Assembly: GCF_004295345.1 (NCBI RefSeq)
Contig: NZ_CP036200.1
Coordinates: 3,535,501-3,599,500 of the forward strand
Length of the DNA stretch: 64,000 nt
Direction of reading: 5' to 3'
Source: Shewanella maritima
GTDB taxonomy: Bacteria; Pseudomonadota; Gammaproteobacteria; Enterobacterales; Shewanellaceae
Below the pieces are notes generated by a model. The model searched no databases. It saw nothing but the letters and a program-made list of their open reading frames with translations, and was not told the origin of the DNA. Positions 25,558 to 35,170 of this stretch are shown piece by piece (position 1 is the stretch's first letter; every line of letters starts with the position of its first letter). Both the position numbers and the translations under genes were made by a program.

Positions 25558-26072
25558 ATCTCCTTTAATAGTTGTTTGGCTTTAAAATACTGGTTTTTAC
25601 TGGTGCCCACGGCTATTCCAAGCAGCTTGGCAATTTCATCGTGCTGGTAGCCCTCAAGCGCGGCTAGCACAAACACCATGCGCATGCGCTCAGGCAGTCG
25701 CACAATCAACTTATCTAGTTGGTGGTACTCAGTGCTACTAGTGTGTTCATCAGCAAAAGCTTGATCTTGCTGATTTAACTGCTCATGGGATACAAACCGT
25801 TGCCAAAAGCTCTTTTGTGCCTTAATGCTGTTGATCGCCTGACGCACACACAAACGATGCAGCCAGGTACTAAACTCACTGTTACCCTCAAACTGCGCCA
25901 GCTTATGCCAAAGGCGAACAAAGCACTCCTGCGTAATATCTTCAGCCACACTTGCTTGCCCTGCCATGCGCAAGCAGATGGCATACACCCGGCCATGATG
26001 GCGCAAGTACAAGCTATGGAATGCGTGTTTGTCTCCTTGGCGTGCCAGCGCGACAAGCTCAGGGTCTGACAT
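25548..26072 (-). CDS. ECF-type RNA polymerase sigma factor
   Basis: 174 aa with sigma70 region 2 (ALARQGDKHAFHSLYLRHHGRVYAI, AEDITQECFVRLWHKL) and region 4.2 (LPERMRMVFVLAALEGYQHDEIAKLLGIAVGTSKNQYFKAKQLL). Regions 1.1 and 3 are missing, as in ECF sigmas. ATG 26072 has no good ribosome-binding site at normal distance; AAGGA lies about 20 bp upstream and would be well spaced for an in-frame ATT four codons earlier, so the exact start is open. First gene of a coupled operon with a putative anti-sigma and a DUF4097 protein, an arrangement used for envelope stress responses. Confidence 0.9.
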   Translation of the reverse strand: MSDPELVALARQGDKHAFHSLYLRHHGRVYAICLRMAGQASVAEDITQECFVRLWHKLAQFEGNSEFSTWLHRLCVRQAINSIKAQKSFWQRFVSHEQLNQQDQAFADEHTSSTEYHQLDKLIVRLPERMRMVFVLAALEGYQHDEIAKLLGIAVGTSKNQYFKAKQLLKEMLS

Positions 26073-26399
26073 TGGGCTGTTAATAGTGGTGTCCTTTTTG
26101 ATAACGGTTTCCTTGTTTAACTAATTAGACACAAGCAGGTTGAAAATGGTTTATGCAAAAAATTTGTTTTTGATTTTTTTCGTAAAATTGAAAGCCAACT
26201 ATAATTTACATGCTGGGTTTAACACTAACGAATAGCGATGGCAGATAGTGCTTGCCGCCAGCTAAGGTTTTGATATTGTGTTGAGTAGCAACTCATTAAC
26301 ATATCATTAGTAAATACCTGATTTTACTATTTAGAAATCTAAATAGTTGCCGTTATAAAGGCTAACCCTTTTTATCGCAGCACCTGTAAGGAGCTAAGA
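26073..26399. other. Divergent promoter region between sigma operon and chemoreceptor
   Basis: A/T-rich 327-bp region serving two divergent transcripts. AAGGAG at 26388-26393 is the chemoreceptor ribosome-binding site. No convincing ECF-type -35/-10 pair was found for autoregulation of the sigma gene. Confidence 0.45.
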
Positions 26400-28262
26400 A
26401 TGCTGATAAGAACAAAACTAATAGCTAACGCAACAGTGTCTTTAGTGGCCGTACTAGCAATGTTTTTTCTGCAAACCTTCACCACTTCGACTTTAGAAGA
26501 TCTTGGCACAGTGACCGAAGACATCTTAAGTATCGAAAAAGAAGTATTGGAACTGCGTAAAGAAGAAAAAGACTTTCTTGCACGCTTAGATATGGAATAT
26601 GTCGAGGCCCACCAAAAGAACTTTGACGATATTATGGGCTTTATTGGGCATGTAGATGAGGCGATGGAAGATCGCGGTATGCCGACCAATGAGCTCAAGA
26701 GCTTAGCGCAAAGCGTGCGGGTTTATCACTCCTACTTTAATGAACTGGTCGCCATGAAGCAGGTGATCGGTTTCACGCCTAAAACCGGCCTTTATGGCAC
26801 TCTACGTTCTGCAGTGCACGGAGTCGAGGAAATACTAAAGCAGCATCAGCAAGACAGTTTGTCAGTGATGATGTTGCAGCTAAGACGTAACGAAAAAGAC
26901 TTTATGTTGCGCCGTGATGCTAAATACATTCAGCGCTTTAATGGCAATATTGAGGCTTTTAGTGCCGCAGTTGATGCATCAGACTTAGATTACAGCGTTA
27001 AAAACAATCTCAAAGCAAAAATAGCCCAGTATCGTACTGACTTTAATAACTTAACGGATAATGAAATCAAGCTAGGGTTAACCGAAAATGACGGCAAGCT
27101 GGGTCAGCTACGTGAGGCCATTTTCCAAACAGATGCTGTTATTAAGAGTCTGCGTGAAAAAACTATCGTTGAGGTTGACTCGGCGATTGATAGCGCATTT
27201 TATACGAGTCTTATTGCCTTCCTGTTAATTGCGATTACCTTAGGCTCAGTGACCTATTACATTATTCTCAATATCATTCGTCCAGTTGAAGATATTACCG
27301 AGGTGATAACGCAAATCGAAATCGACAAAGATTTGTCTCTGCGTTGCGATGAGAGCGGCAACGATGAACTTTCACGCATTGCTCAGCATTTTAATGCTAT
27401 GGTCGCCTCGTTCCAGCACCTTATTGAGCAGGTGAATGATTCTGTAGTAGCGATGAACCATTCTTGTCATGAGCTTTCTGACAATGCGAATCAAGCGTCA
27501 GAAGGTGTGTTACGTCAGCTAAATGAAACCGATATGGTGGCCACCGCGGTAACCGAAATGGGGGCAACTATTGAGGAAATTGCTAAAAATACTGAGCTTG
27601 CTGCGCAAAAGGCTGGGCAAACCCACGACAACGCTCAGGTTGGTCAAACAGGCGTCAAGCAAACAATTGATAAGATTGAACTGTTAGCCAAACAGCTTAA
27701 TGACTCATCGCAAGTGGTGTCTGATCTTGAAAGCGACAGTGAAACCATTGGTAGTGTGTTAGATGTGATCCGAGGTATCGCTGAGCAAACCAACTTGTTA
27801 GCGCTAAATGCGGCAATTGAGGCCGCCCGTGCGGGTGAGCAGGGGCGTGGTTTTGCGGTGGTTGCTGATGAAGTTCGTAATCTTGCAATGCGCACTCAAG
27901 AATCTACAGAAGAGATCTCAGGCATTATTAGTAATTTGCAAAGCCGCACCCAAGCCATTGTGCGTTTGATGGAAACAAGTCAGCAGCAGGGCACCGAGAG
28001 TGCACAAGAGGCTGCTAGTGCCGGTGATTTACTGCAGCAGATTAACGAAGACGTGACCAATATTATGGATATGAGCACTCAGATAGCCGCGGCGATTGAA
28101 GAGCAGTCAGCGGTGGCTGCTGAGGTAAATAAGAATGTGGTGGTGATCCGTGATATTGCAGAGGCGTCATCACATGCAGCTGAAGAAAATGCCGCATCTT
28201 CTGATGATGTCCGTCAGCGTGCAGATGGTCTGCAGCAGGCAGTTAGCCAGTTTAAGGTGTAG
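26400..28262 (+). CDS. Methyl-accepting chemotaxis protein
   Basis: 620 aa. TM1 about residues 7-27, a ~240-residue helical periplasmic sensor domain, TM2 about 268-292 ([23 protein letters not shown]), HAMP ([21 protein letters not shown]), then the cytoplasmic signalling coiled coil with the conserved hairpin tip ([32 protein letters not shown]). The sensor has the repeated '[11 protein letters not shown]' and '[11 protein letters not shown]' segments typical of helical-bimodular-type sensors. No C-terminal CheR-binding pentapeptide. The ligand cannot be predicted. Start fits AAGGAG. Flagellar chemotaxis output through CheA/CheW encoded elsewhere. Confidence 0.92.
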   Translation: MLIRTKLIANATVSLVAVLAMFFLQTFTTSTLEDLGTVTEDILSIEKEVLELRKEEKDFLARLDMEYVEAHQKNFDDIMGFIGHVDEAMEDRGMPTNELKSLAQSVRVYHSYFNELVAMKQVIGFTPKTGLYGTLRSAVHGVEEILKQHQQDSLSVMMLQLRRNEKDFMLRRDAKYIQRFNGNIEAFSAAVDASDLDYSVKNNLKAKIAQYRTDFNNLTDNEIKLGLTENDGKLGQLREAIFQTDAVIKSLREKTIVEVDSAIDSAFYTSLIAFLLIAITLGSVTYYIILNIIRPVEDITEVITQIEIDKDLSLRCDESGNDELSRIAQHFNAMVASFQHLIEQVNDSVVAMNHSCHELSDNANQASEGVLRQLNETDMVATAVTEMGATIEEIAKNTELAAQKAGQTHDNAQVGQTGVKQTIDKIELLAKQLNDSSQVVSDLESDSETIGSVLDVIRGIAEQTNLLALNAAIEAARAGEQGRGFAVVADEVRNLAMRTQESTEEISGIISNLQSRTQAIVRLMETSQQQGTESAQEAASAGDLLQQINEDVTNIMDMSTQIAAAIEEQSAVAAEVNKNVVVIRDIAEASSHAAEENAASSDDVRQRADGLQQAVSQFKV

Positions 28263-28298
28263 CTTTATGAGTCTTTAACTTGGCAGTATTTACCCATT

Positions 28299-28328
28299 AA
28301 AAAAGCCTAACGTAAGTTAGGCTTTTTT
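28299..28328. terminator. Bidirectional terminator between chemoreceptor and rpiA
   Basis: AAAAAAGCCTAAC/GTTAGGCTTTTTTG around a GTAA loop. A/T runs on both sides serve both convergent genes. Confidence 0.9.
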
Positions 28329-28377
28329 GTGTCGGCAACTTTAGGCCTATCACGCAAAGATAGACGATAAAGCCCAA

Positions 28378-29037
28378 TTAGCTCTTAATGGTTTTTACCC
28401 CTTCAGGCGTACCAACAAGCAGTACATCTGCGCCGCGATGAGCGAATAAACCGTTAGTTACCACACCTACAATCGCGTTTATTTTTTCTTCTAGTGCTTT
28501 CGGATCCATGATTTTCATGTTGTAAACATCTAAAATCACATTGCCATTGTCAGTCACCACACCTTCACGGTACACCGGGTCACCACCAAGTTTTACTAGT
28601 TCACGAGCTACATAAGAGCGCGCCATAGGGATAACTTCAACTGGTAGTGGGAACTCGCCAAGAATGTCGACTTGTTTAGTGTTGTCGACAATACAAACGA
28701 ACTTCTTGGCCACAGCGGCAACAATTTTTTCGCGGGTTAGCGCAGCGCCACCACCCTTGATCATGTCCATATGACCGTTGATTTCATCAGCGCCATCAAC
28801 ATAAACATCGAACTCAGGCACGCTGTTTAAGTCGAACACTTCGATGCCAAGAGACTTCATCTTTTCAGTTGAAGCTTCTGAGCTAGATACTGCGCCTTCA
28901 ATATCATCTTTGATCGTTGCTAATGCGTCGATAAAGTGATTCACAGTCGAGCCTGTGCCTACGCCAACAATCGCTCCTTGTTCAACGTATTCTAGTGCAG
29001 CCCAGCCTGCGGCTTTTTTCATTTCGTCTTGAGTCAT
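28378..29037 (-). CDS. rpiA: Ribose-5-phosphate isomerase A
   Basis: 219 aa, the normal RpiA length. Interconverts ribose-5-phosphate and ribulose-5-phosphate in the non-oxidative pentose phosphate pathway. Signature motifs: [15 protein letters not shown] (phosphate loop), SSEAST, VDGADEI and the catalytic [14 protein letters not shown]. Stand-alone gene, divergent from pbpG. Confidence 0.97.
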   Translation of the reverse strand: MTQDEMKKAAGWAALEYVEQGAIVGVGTGSTVNHFIDALATIKDDIEGAVSSSEASTEKMKSLGIEVFDLNSVPEFDVYVDGADEINGHMDMIKGGGAALTREKIVAAVAKKFVCIVDNTKQVDILGEFPLPVEVIPMARSYVARELVKLGGDPVYREGVVTDNGNVILDVYNMKIMDPKALEEKINAIVGVVTNGLFAHRGADVLLVGTPEGVKTIKS

Positions 29038-29257
29038 GGCCTGAATTCCATAGGGTATGATTAAATTGGCGAGATTATAGCAAAACTTGCTTCAAATAAG
29101 AGGGAGAACTTGAGGTATTTTTTGCTCTAGAGATTGTGCCTGTGATAAACCATTTAGGTTAGCAATTGCTTAAACTTTCGGCGAGTGTTTTCGCTTAGGT
29201 TAAATTCCTATGTAATTGTCGTATACTCGGGTGGGTTTGGTTAATTATCATAATAAT

Positions 29258-30148
29258 ATGTCTCGTTTTTGTTTTTCATCCGCATTAGTTGCTGGGTGTT
29301 TGTTGGCGTTAAGCCATTTCAATGCGTTTGCTCAGTCAGATGTAATTTCTAAACAACCGCTTGCCGCTAATAGCGTGATGGTGGTGGATTTAAAGACCAA
29401 TAAAGTTTTGCATGCTGAAAATGCCGATGAGGTGAGCCCAATAGCTTCGGTATCTAAGCTAATGGCGGCTATGGTCGTGCTTGATGCTAAGTTACCGTTA
29501 AAAGAAAAGATTGCCGTTGATGTATCGCAATCGCCTATTATGCGCAACGTGCACTCACGTATTCGTATCGGCAGTAAAGTTACCCGCGAAAATATGCTGA
29601 TCATGACGCTTATCGCCTCAGAAAATCGCGCGGCAACGTCACTTGCCCATCATTACCCCGGCGGCTTTAAAGCGTTTGTTAAAGCAATGAACGCGAAAGC
29701 GAAAGCGCTGTCGATGAATTCAACCCATTTTGATGAGCCAAGTGGTTTGTCGGAGAACAATGTATCTAGCGCCAGCGATCTGATTAAGCTGTTAAAAGCC
29801 AGCCAGAGTTACCCAGAGCTAAAGCGTTTGAGCTCAATGCCAAAGCGCCATGTTATTTTTTCTAAACCACGTTACAAGCTCGATTTTCACAATACCAATA
29901 AGTTGGTTTTTAAGGATAGCTGGGATATAGCGCTAACCAAGACGGGTTACACCAGTAAAGCTGGGCAATGTTTAGTGATGCTGGCTGAAATGAATAAGCG
30001 CGAAGTTGCGTTTGTGGTGCTAGACGCATTTGGTAAATACACTCACCTAGCTGACGCCAATCGCTTTAAGCGGTATCTTGAAACTGGCAAGGTATCCAAG
30101 GTGCCAAAAGAGGCGCAAAAATACAAACAGCAGAAGCAAACCCAGTAG
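29258..30148 (+). CDS. pbpG: D-alanyl-D-alanine endopeptidase (PBP7 type)
   Basis: 296 aa from ATG 29258. Periplasmic penicillin-binding peptidase of the S11 family that cleaves DD-crosslinks in peptidoglycan. Active-site motifs: SVSK (SxxK), SEN (SxN) and KTG (LTKTGYTSKAG). The frame also opens at TTG 29216, but ATG 29258 starts directly with the signal peptide (MSRFCFSSALVAGCLLALS, cleavage near AFAQ). Neither start has a strong ribosome-binding site. Lacks the long C-terminal amphipathic domain of PBP5/6, fitting PbpG. Confidence 0.9.
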   Translation: MSRFCFSSALVAGCLLALSHFNAFAQSDVISKQPLAANSVMVVDLKTNKVLHAENADEVSPIASVSKLMAAMVVLDAKLPLKEKIAVDVSQSPIMRNVHSRIRIGSKVTRENMLIMTLIASENRAATSLAHHYPGGFKAFVKAMNAKAKALSMNSTHFDEPSGLSENNVSSASDLIKLLKASQSYPELKRLSSMPKRHVIFSKPRYKLDFHNTNKLVFKDSWDIALTKTGYTSKAGQCLVMLAEMNKREVAFVVLDAFGKYTHLADANRFKRYLETGKVSKVPKEAQKYKQQKQTQ

Positions 30149-30220
30149 TTACTAATATCAGTCGTTTGCGATTTCAGCAGTTCACCGAATAGATGTTTGC
30201 TGTTGTTAGCAACGAAAATA

Positions 30221-30246
30221 GGAGGCTAAATCTAGCCTCCTTTTTT
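30221..30246 (+). terminator. Terminator after pbpG
   Basis: GGAGGCTA/TAGCCTCC stem, AATC loop, T6. The reverse side carries only a short T-rich stretch, so it is mainly for pbpG but may help the convergent gene. Confidence 0.88.
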
Positions 30247-30281
30247 ATACCTGAGTTTGTATTGCTAACTGCTAAAGCACG

Positions 30282-30950
30282 TTAATCAATTAGCAAGGCT
30301 AAACCAAGGAGTGCGATGGAGGCAATTGCCGCTACCTTGTACATCCAAGAGTTGTCTCTTAGCTGCTTGTTACGCTCTGTTTGTTCAGTATCGTTAATGC
30401 TAGCAACAAGGCTACTTGCTTGTTTTACCTTAGTATCAACTTCAGCAAATGAAGCATCTTGTTGAGACTGCTCACTGCACGGTGACAGCTCTGTCACAAT
30501 TGATATATCAGCTTTAAATGCATACATAGTGATGCGCTGGCTACCCTTGGCAAACATTTCTTTTTCACTACGTAGATTTAAGATGGCATTACAGCCCATC
30601 TTATCTGCGATTTGACGTAAATGCTCACGCCCTTGATTAGGGTCTTTAAAGAAGCGGGTAGTAACACTGTGTCCAACTTCAATTGCCCCCGATTTTGGCG
30701 TCTTATGTTTAGTGGTAATAAAGTCAGAAAGTGACTTAACAAAATATGAGCGACAAATGCTGACCTCTTTTGCTGCAATACCTTTTGGTGTTGGGGTAGG
30801 GGTAAAGTCTACCTGAACGCCTGGTACAAGCTGAGGTTCTAATTCTGGATTGCCAAGGCTCGAAATATGGAGGAAGTAACTCTCGCCGTCTTCACCTCTT
30901 ACAAAACCATATTTCTTGCTCGACATATACGAGATGATTTCACCTTTCAC
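30282..30950 (-). CDS. Cold-shock-domain protein with C-terminal membrane anchor
   Basis: 222 aa. Residues 1-65 form a cold-shock domain variant (MKGEIISYMSSKKYGFVRGEDGESYFLHISSL: the RNP1-like KYGFVR and RNP2-like FLHIS positions are recognisable). Residues ~70-150 are a compact alpha/beta stretch (HLRQIADKMGCNAILNLRSEKE) resembling YbjQ-like domains, low certainty. The last ~20 residues are a TM helix (YKVAAIASIALLGLALLI). Start is GTG 30950 with AGGAAAG at good spacing. A nucleic-acid-binding domain tethered to the membrane is unusual; function unknown. Confidence 0.8.
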   Translation of the reverse strand: MKGEIISYMSSKKYGFVRGEDGESYFLHISSLGNPELEPQLVPGVQVDFTPTPTPKGIAAKEVSICRSYFVKSLSDFITTKHKTPKSGAIEVGHSVTTRFFKDPNQGREHLRQIADKMGCNAILNLRSEKEMFAKGSQRITMYAFKADISIVTELSPCSEQSQQDASFAEVDTKVKQASSLVASINDTEQTERNKQLRDNSWMYKVAAIASIALLGLALLID

Positions 30951-31526
30951 GTGCTTTCCTTAGTTACTTTATATAGTGGACTAGGAGCCAGGTAGGGTGA
31001 TGTTTAAACAAAGCTTTATCACCGCTTAACCCCTAAAGGGGCGTTGAGCGGTGATGCGCAAATAGGCAAAAGTACGGTATATATGCGTACTTAGGCAATC
31101 ATAGTAACTTCATTAAACAAATGGTCCGTTGGGCCCACTACTACAAATATTAATGAATCTGTAACATGTTGTTTTAAAATATGATAATTACTGGGAAAGC
31201 AAAGAGTAAAGACAAACTATTTTTCAATTTGTATCTTTGAGAGGGCGGCACAGTTGTCACTTTTTTATACACTTAGTCGACATTTAATCATGTTTACCGT
31301 ATTTACATCCAATTACGTGTCACACTTTTGCTATCTAAGCAGTCAAAAAAGTCATACAAATTGAGCGTTAGCGCTTAACCTACCACCTCTATCGAATTAA
31401 TCAGTGACTAAGGTCATGTTTTTATTATCTAATCTCTAGATAGACTTAATCTATTTATGTTGATTTACCCATAAACAGTGACTAATTACTCTGTATCTAA
31501 ATCCACATAGTTTATAAGGTTTAAAC
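30951..31526. other. Divergent intergenic region with a strong hairpin
   Basis: 576 bp between the cold-shock-domain gene and the cytochrome peroxidase gene, A/T-rich with no ORF. It carries a long hairpin at 31018-31055 (listed separately). No clear FNR (TTGAT....ATCAA) or CRP dyad was recognised upstream of the peroxidase. Confidence 0.5.
31018..31055. promoter_or_regulatory. Long near-perfect hairpin upstream of the cold-shock-domain gene
   Basis: ATCACCGCT at 31018-31026 pairs with AGCGGTGAT at 31047-31055. Inside, TAA/TTG and CCCC/GGGG continue the stem around a TAAA loop with a 2-nt bulge. No T-run on either side. It sits about 70-105 nt upstream of GTG 30950, so a 5'UTR structure of that gene is possible. 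Confidence 0.55.
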
Positions 31527-32528
31527 ATGACCAAGTCACTTACGTCTTTGAGTTTATCGACTCTCGCTGTTAGCTGTGCATTATCCTTTGGGGTTGCTAA
31601 TGCCGAGGAGCCTATCAGCATTATTGAGCCTGCAAAAATTACTGAGCCTGAGAAAGTTGAGCTAGGCAAAATGCTGTTCTTTGAGCCAAGACTGTCTATG
31701 TCGGGGTTTATCTCTTGTAACTCTTGCCATAACTTATCGCTAGGCGGTGTTGATGCACTACCTACATCCATCGGCCACGAGTGGCAACAAGGACCGATTA
31801 ATTCTCCAACTGTGCTTAATGCCGACTTTATGCTGGCACAGTTTTGGGATGGCCGCGCTAAGGACTTAAAAGAGCAAGCGGCGGGGCCTATCGCGAATCC
31901 AAAAGAGATGGGTTATACCCATGACTTAGCAGTAGACACGATTCGCTCAATGCCAGCTTATGTTGCTCGTTTTGAAAAAATCTATGGCTCAGAGGAAGTG
32001 AACATCGACCGTATTACCGATGCGATTGCCACCTTTGAGAAAACCTTGGTAACGCCACACAGTGATTTTGATAAGTATCTTCAAGGCGACAAAAATGCCA
32101 TTAGTGCAGATGCTAAAGCTGGCTATCAGGTGTTTAAAGATCAAGGTTGTACTGCATGCCACAATGGCCCAGCAGTAGGCGGTACCATGTATATGAAGAT
32201 GGGCTTAGTGAAACCTTTCCACACCGATAACCCATCAGAGGGGCGCAAAGCGGTAACGGGTTTAGAAGCCGACAAATTTGTGTTTAAGGTGCCAACGCTG
32301 AGAAACATTGAGCTAACCTACCCATACTTCCATGATGGTAGCGTATGGACCTTAGAAGAAGCCGTAAACACCATGGCAGACATTCAGTTAGGGCAGGCGT
32401 TAACCGAGCAAGAAACTAAGCAAATGGTTGAGTTCTTAAAAACATTAACTGGCGAGCAACCACAAATAACCTTGCCAATCTTACCGCCATCAAATGCTAA
32501 TACACCTCGCCCAGTGCCGTTTAAGTAA
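31527..32528 (+). CDS. ccpA: Dihaem cytochrome c peroxidase (CcpA/MauG family)
   Basis: 333 aa, periplasmic. Signal peptide (cleavage near ANAEE). Two c-type haem sites: Cys64-Cys67-His68 (CNSCH) and Cys208-Cys211-His212 (CTACH). Reduces hydrogen peroxide to water with electrons from small cytochromes c. The segments LGKMLFFEPRLS, GPINSPTVLNADF, FWDGRAKDLKEQAAGPI and KVPTLRNIELTYPYFHDG are standard for bacterial CCPs. AAGG precedes the start. Own promoter expected in the long upstream region. Confidence 0.95.
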   Translation: MTKSLTSLSLSTLAVSCALSFGVANAEEPISIIEPAKITEPEKVELGKMLFFEPRLSMSGFISCNSCHNLSLGGVDALPTSIGHEWQQGPINSPTVLNADFMLAQFWDGRAKDLKEQAAGPIANPKEMGYTHDLAVDTIRSMPAYVARFEKIYGSEEVNIDRITDAIATFEKTLVTPHSDFDKYLQGDKNAISADAKAGYQVFKDQGCTACHNGPAVGGTMYMKMGLVKPFHTDNPSEGRKAVTGLEADKFVFKVPTLRNIELTYPYFHDGSVWTLEEAVNTMADIQLGQALTEQETKQMVEFLKTLTGEQPQITLPILPPSNANTPRPVPFK

Positions 32529-32559
32529 GCATTTTTTGGTTGAATAACCAAGTTAGGTT

Positions 32560-32591
32560 AAAAGCGTGTCAGATACTCTGGCGCGCTTTTT
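32560..32591 (+). terminator. Terminator after the peroxidase gene
   Basis: Outer stem AAAAGCG/CGCTTTT, inner stem CAGA/TCTG separated by a 3-nt internal loop, followed by T-rich sequence. Lies 32 bp past the stop. Confidence 0.7.
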
Positions 32592-32761
32592 AGTTTTAGA
32601 TTTTGTTATGTTTAACGCTACCAGTGATGGAATTTAATGCAAATTATCCTACTTAATACTGACTGCGAGGGTTATGTTTATCACCGATACTGAAATGCTT
32701 TGCCTGAATCGGTATAGTGGTAAAACCCTTATGTTGTAAATAATCTCTCGAGTGACAAGCA

Positions 32762-33961
32762 ATGGACGCTTACACCCTACAAGTCTCGACAGCGATGGCC
32801 AGTGCCATTATGTTCCTTACGCTGTTATCGCTATACCTATCAAGCAACCGCAACCGCTGCCTTGTAGATTGGTCGTTATCTGGATTGTTCTTTTTTATCA
32901 GTAACTGTATTGGTTTGCTCAGCTACTATGGTCCTGTACCGTATATTCTTGGCCCAGCTCTAGCCAATATGTTGTACCTGCTGGCTCATCTTGCGATTTG
33001 GGTTGGCATTCGTCGTCACCTTGGATTATTACCAAGATGGGACGTGGCAATTCTCGCGTCACTGGCACTGTTTATTTGTCATTATGTACCTGGGTTGCTT
33101 GATACCATTACCAATCGCTTATTAATTATTTACCCGCTATTGATGGTGATAAACCTGTCGGTGCTGTGGGTGCTTATCCGCGCTGTATCTAAGGCGCCGG
33201 ATTATCACATTGCTTATTTTCCTTTAATGTTTGCTGAGGTGATTTTCTTCACTCAGCAGTTTGTGCGCTTTTTGGTGGTGGTATTTGATCAGCAACTACC
33301 ATTAACCAAAGCAGGTGATGAGTTCTTGCAAACTTCTGGCTCCCTCGCGGTATTAGCATTTTTGTCTTTGGTGAACATGGCTTGTGGTTTGATTGTGTTC
33401 CGCAAGCAAGAAATAGCCCTGCGCAAGGCTTCGCATACAGATCAGCTGACCGGCTGGATGAATCGCGGCGCACTTGATACCGTGGCATCGGAAGCATTTG
33501 ATGCGGGCAAACAAGGTAATAGCGATTTTTGTATTGTGATGATCGACATCGACCACTTTAAGAAGATTAATGATGACTTCGGGCATCAGTTTGGTGATAT
33601 GGCGCTTAAGCATGTAACCAAATTAGCTCAGGAGTCGATGCGAACCAGTGATCATTTGTTCCGCTACGGTGGAGAGGAGTTTTTGCTGTTGTTTAGCGGT
33701 GAAGATGTGGTGAACTTGCACCTGTTATCACAGCGGCTTAAGCAGCGGATTGAGAACTCGCCGCTGGAGTTTAAAGGGCATTCAATTCCGCTGACTGTAT
33801 CCATTGGTATTGCCAAGCAAGAGCGGGATGATCCTCATTGGGAAGAGCTATTACACCGAGCAGATCTTGCCCTGTACCACTCAAAGCGCCAGGGACGCAA
33901 TCAGGTGAGCTTCCATGATGGTGATGCGCCTATTTTATTGGAAGCCAGACCGTCATTTTAA
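32762..33961 (+). CDS. Membrane diguanylate cyclase
   Basis: 399 aa. Six to seven hydrophobic segments occupy residues ~5-220, forming an integral-membrane sensor region without an identified ligand. The GGDEF domain (~235-390) has the active signature YGGEEF and an RxxD inhibitory site (RTSD) five residues before it, plus DQLTGWMNRGALD and DIDHFKKINDDFGHQFGD. Product: c-di-GMP from two GTP. Stand-alone gene. The start ATG 32762 has only a weak upstream GAG. Confidence 0.93.
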   Translation: MDAYTLQVSTAMASAIMFLTLLSLYLSSNRNRCLVDWSLSGLFFFISNCIGLLSYYGPVPYILGPALANMLYLLAHLAIWVGIRRHLGLLPRWDVAILASLALFICHYVPGLLDTITNRLLIIYPLLMVINLSVLWVLIRAVSKAPDYHIAYFPLMFAEVIFFTQQFVRFLVVVFDQQLPLTKAGDEFLQTSGSLAVLAFLSLVNMACGLIVFRKQEIALRKASHTDQLTGWMNRGALDTVASEAFDAGKQGNSDFCIVMIDIDHFKKINDDFGHQFGDMALKHVTKLAQESMRTSDHLFRYGGEEFLLLFSGEDVVNLHLLSQRLKQRIENSPLEFKGHSIPLTVSIGIAKQERDDPHWEELLHRADLALYHSKRQGRNQVSFHDGDAPILLEARPSF

Positions 33962-33966
33962 TTTGC

Positions 33967-33985
33967 TGAGGGGCAAAGCCCCTCA
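33967..33985. terminator. Hairpin between convergent genes
   Basis: TGAGGGGC/GCCCCTCA with an AAA loop sits between two convergent stops. The stem is strong but T-runs are poor on both sides, so it may be a bidirectional terminator of moderate strength. Confidence 0.55.
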
Positions 33986-33995
33986 TTGTCTTCGG

Positions 33996-35009
33996 TTACT
34001 CAACATTATCTAGCGCATTCAGATGAATTTGATAAAGGTTGCCGCGACCATTTTCTACTCGGGTAAAGAATAGGTATTTGCCATCTGGCGATATAATTGG
34101 GGTGAACTCATGGTTAGCGGTATTCACTTTATCACCTAAGCTTTTGGCCTTGGTCCACTCGCCATTGACCTTACGGGCAATGTACAAGTCACCTTTACCT
34201 AAACTGTCTGCACGTCCCTTAATGCTCAGCAACATTACCGTGCCATCGCGGCTTACCATAGAGTCGCCAATACTGGCATTTTTACCAAAGATAGCTTCAT
34301 CTAAGGCGACAGGTTTAGCAAAGCCATTTTTCCCCTGTTTTTTCGCCACATACATGGTGCGACGGTTATCTCTAAATGAAGGGAAGTACAAGTCACCACT
34401 ATCTGTAATCGATGGATATAAATCATCGGCATTTGAGCTTAGCTCTGCTAGGTATTCTGGCGCCTCCCAGCTTGAGATATCTCCCGAAACACTGTCTCCA
34501 GACACACCGTCTGCTGAAACAATAAGCTTAGTCCGCCAAATGTTGACAGTCTCTGCCAGCGCCTCGCCTTGATTAATTGGTCTTTTTGATACGAAGTAGA
34601 CCTGACTATAGTCGGCATTGTAATAAGGGTCGGCTTCAAGATATTTACCGGAAAATGGTAGGGCTTTTGGCGTTTGCCATTGGCCATTTTTGTAGTCAGA
34701 TTCCATCATGGTGCAGCGGCTAAAATCATCACTGCAGCGCGCAAATAACACCTTATCGCCAGTTTTATTAAACACAGTGTTGATCTCAAAATGGGCTTTG
34801 GTTGAGATGATGCCAGGAGCAAACTCGACTGCTTTATCGTAAGCCGCAGGGTTGTAATATGGAGCCTTGCTAGCCTTTTTGATATTAGTCGTATCAGCCG
34901 CACAGGCTATTTGGCTGCTAATTAGCGCACTTCCGGTGAGTAATAGGGTTGCTGCAAATGTCAGTTTACTTTTCAGCTGAGTCGATGCTTTGTGGTGAAT
35001 GTCGGTCAT
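33996..35009 (-). CDS. Exported TolB/PD40-like beta-propeller protein
   Basis: 337 aa from ATG 35009, which has AGGAAAC at good spacing; the frame continues upstream without a signal sequence. Signal peptide (FAATLLLTGSALISSQIACA), then repeats of the WD40-like PD40 type (NTVFNKTGDKVLFAR, YNADYSQVYFVSKR, SITDSGDLYFPS, MVSRDGTVMLLS, IISPDGKYLFFTR). Such proteins are periplasmic propellers that often act in protein binding or sensing. No enzymatic motif. Precedes the convergent diguanylate cyclase; independent of the YHYH pair (162 bp gap). Confidence 0.8.
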   Translation of the reverse strand: MTDIHHKASTQLKSKLTFAATLLLTGSALISSQIACAADTTNIKKASKAPYYNPAAYDKAVEFAPGIISTKAHFEINTVFNKTGDKVLFARCSDDFSRCTMMESDYKNGQWQTPKALPFSGKYLEADPYYNADYSQVYFVSKRPINQGEALAETVNIWRTKLIVSADGVSGDSVSGDISSWEAPEYLAELSSNADDLYPSITDSGDLYFPSFRDNRRTMYVAKKQGKNGFAKPVALDEAIFGKNASIGDSMVSRDGTVMLLSIKGRADSLGKGDLYIARKVNGEWTKAKSLGDKVNTANHEFTPIISPDGKYLFFTRVENGRGNLYQIHLNALDNVE

Positions 35010-35170
35010 GATGTTTCCTGTTAGGGGCTGCTCTTGGTCATAAACACAAGGCTTGCGATACAAAACCAGCAACTTACGGCATAGCGAAGAACCTGCCGAA
35101 TACAGGCACTGGTTAAATTGTCGACATCATAACCTGATTAAACACTAATGTGAATTAAAGTTCGCATTTA

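Noticed and set aside
34039..34572. Forward ORF of 177 codons opposite the TolB-like gene
   Set aside because: Shadow of a signal-peptide-bearing PD40 protein; no start signal.
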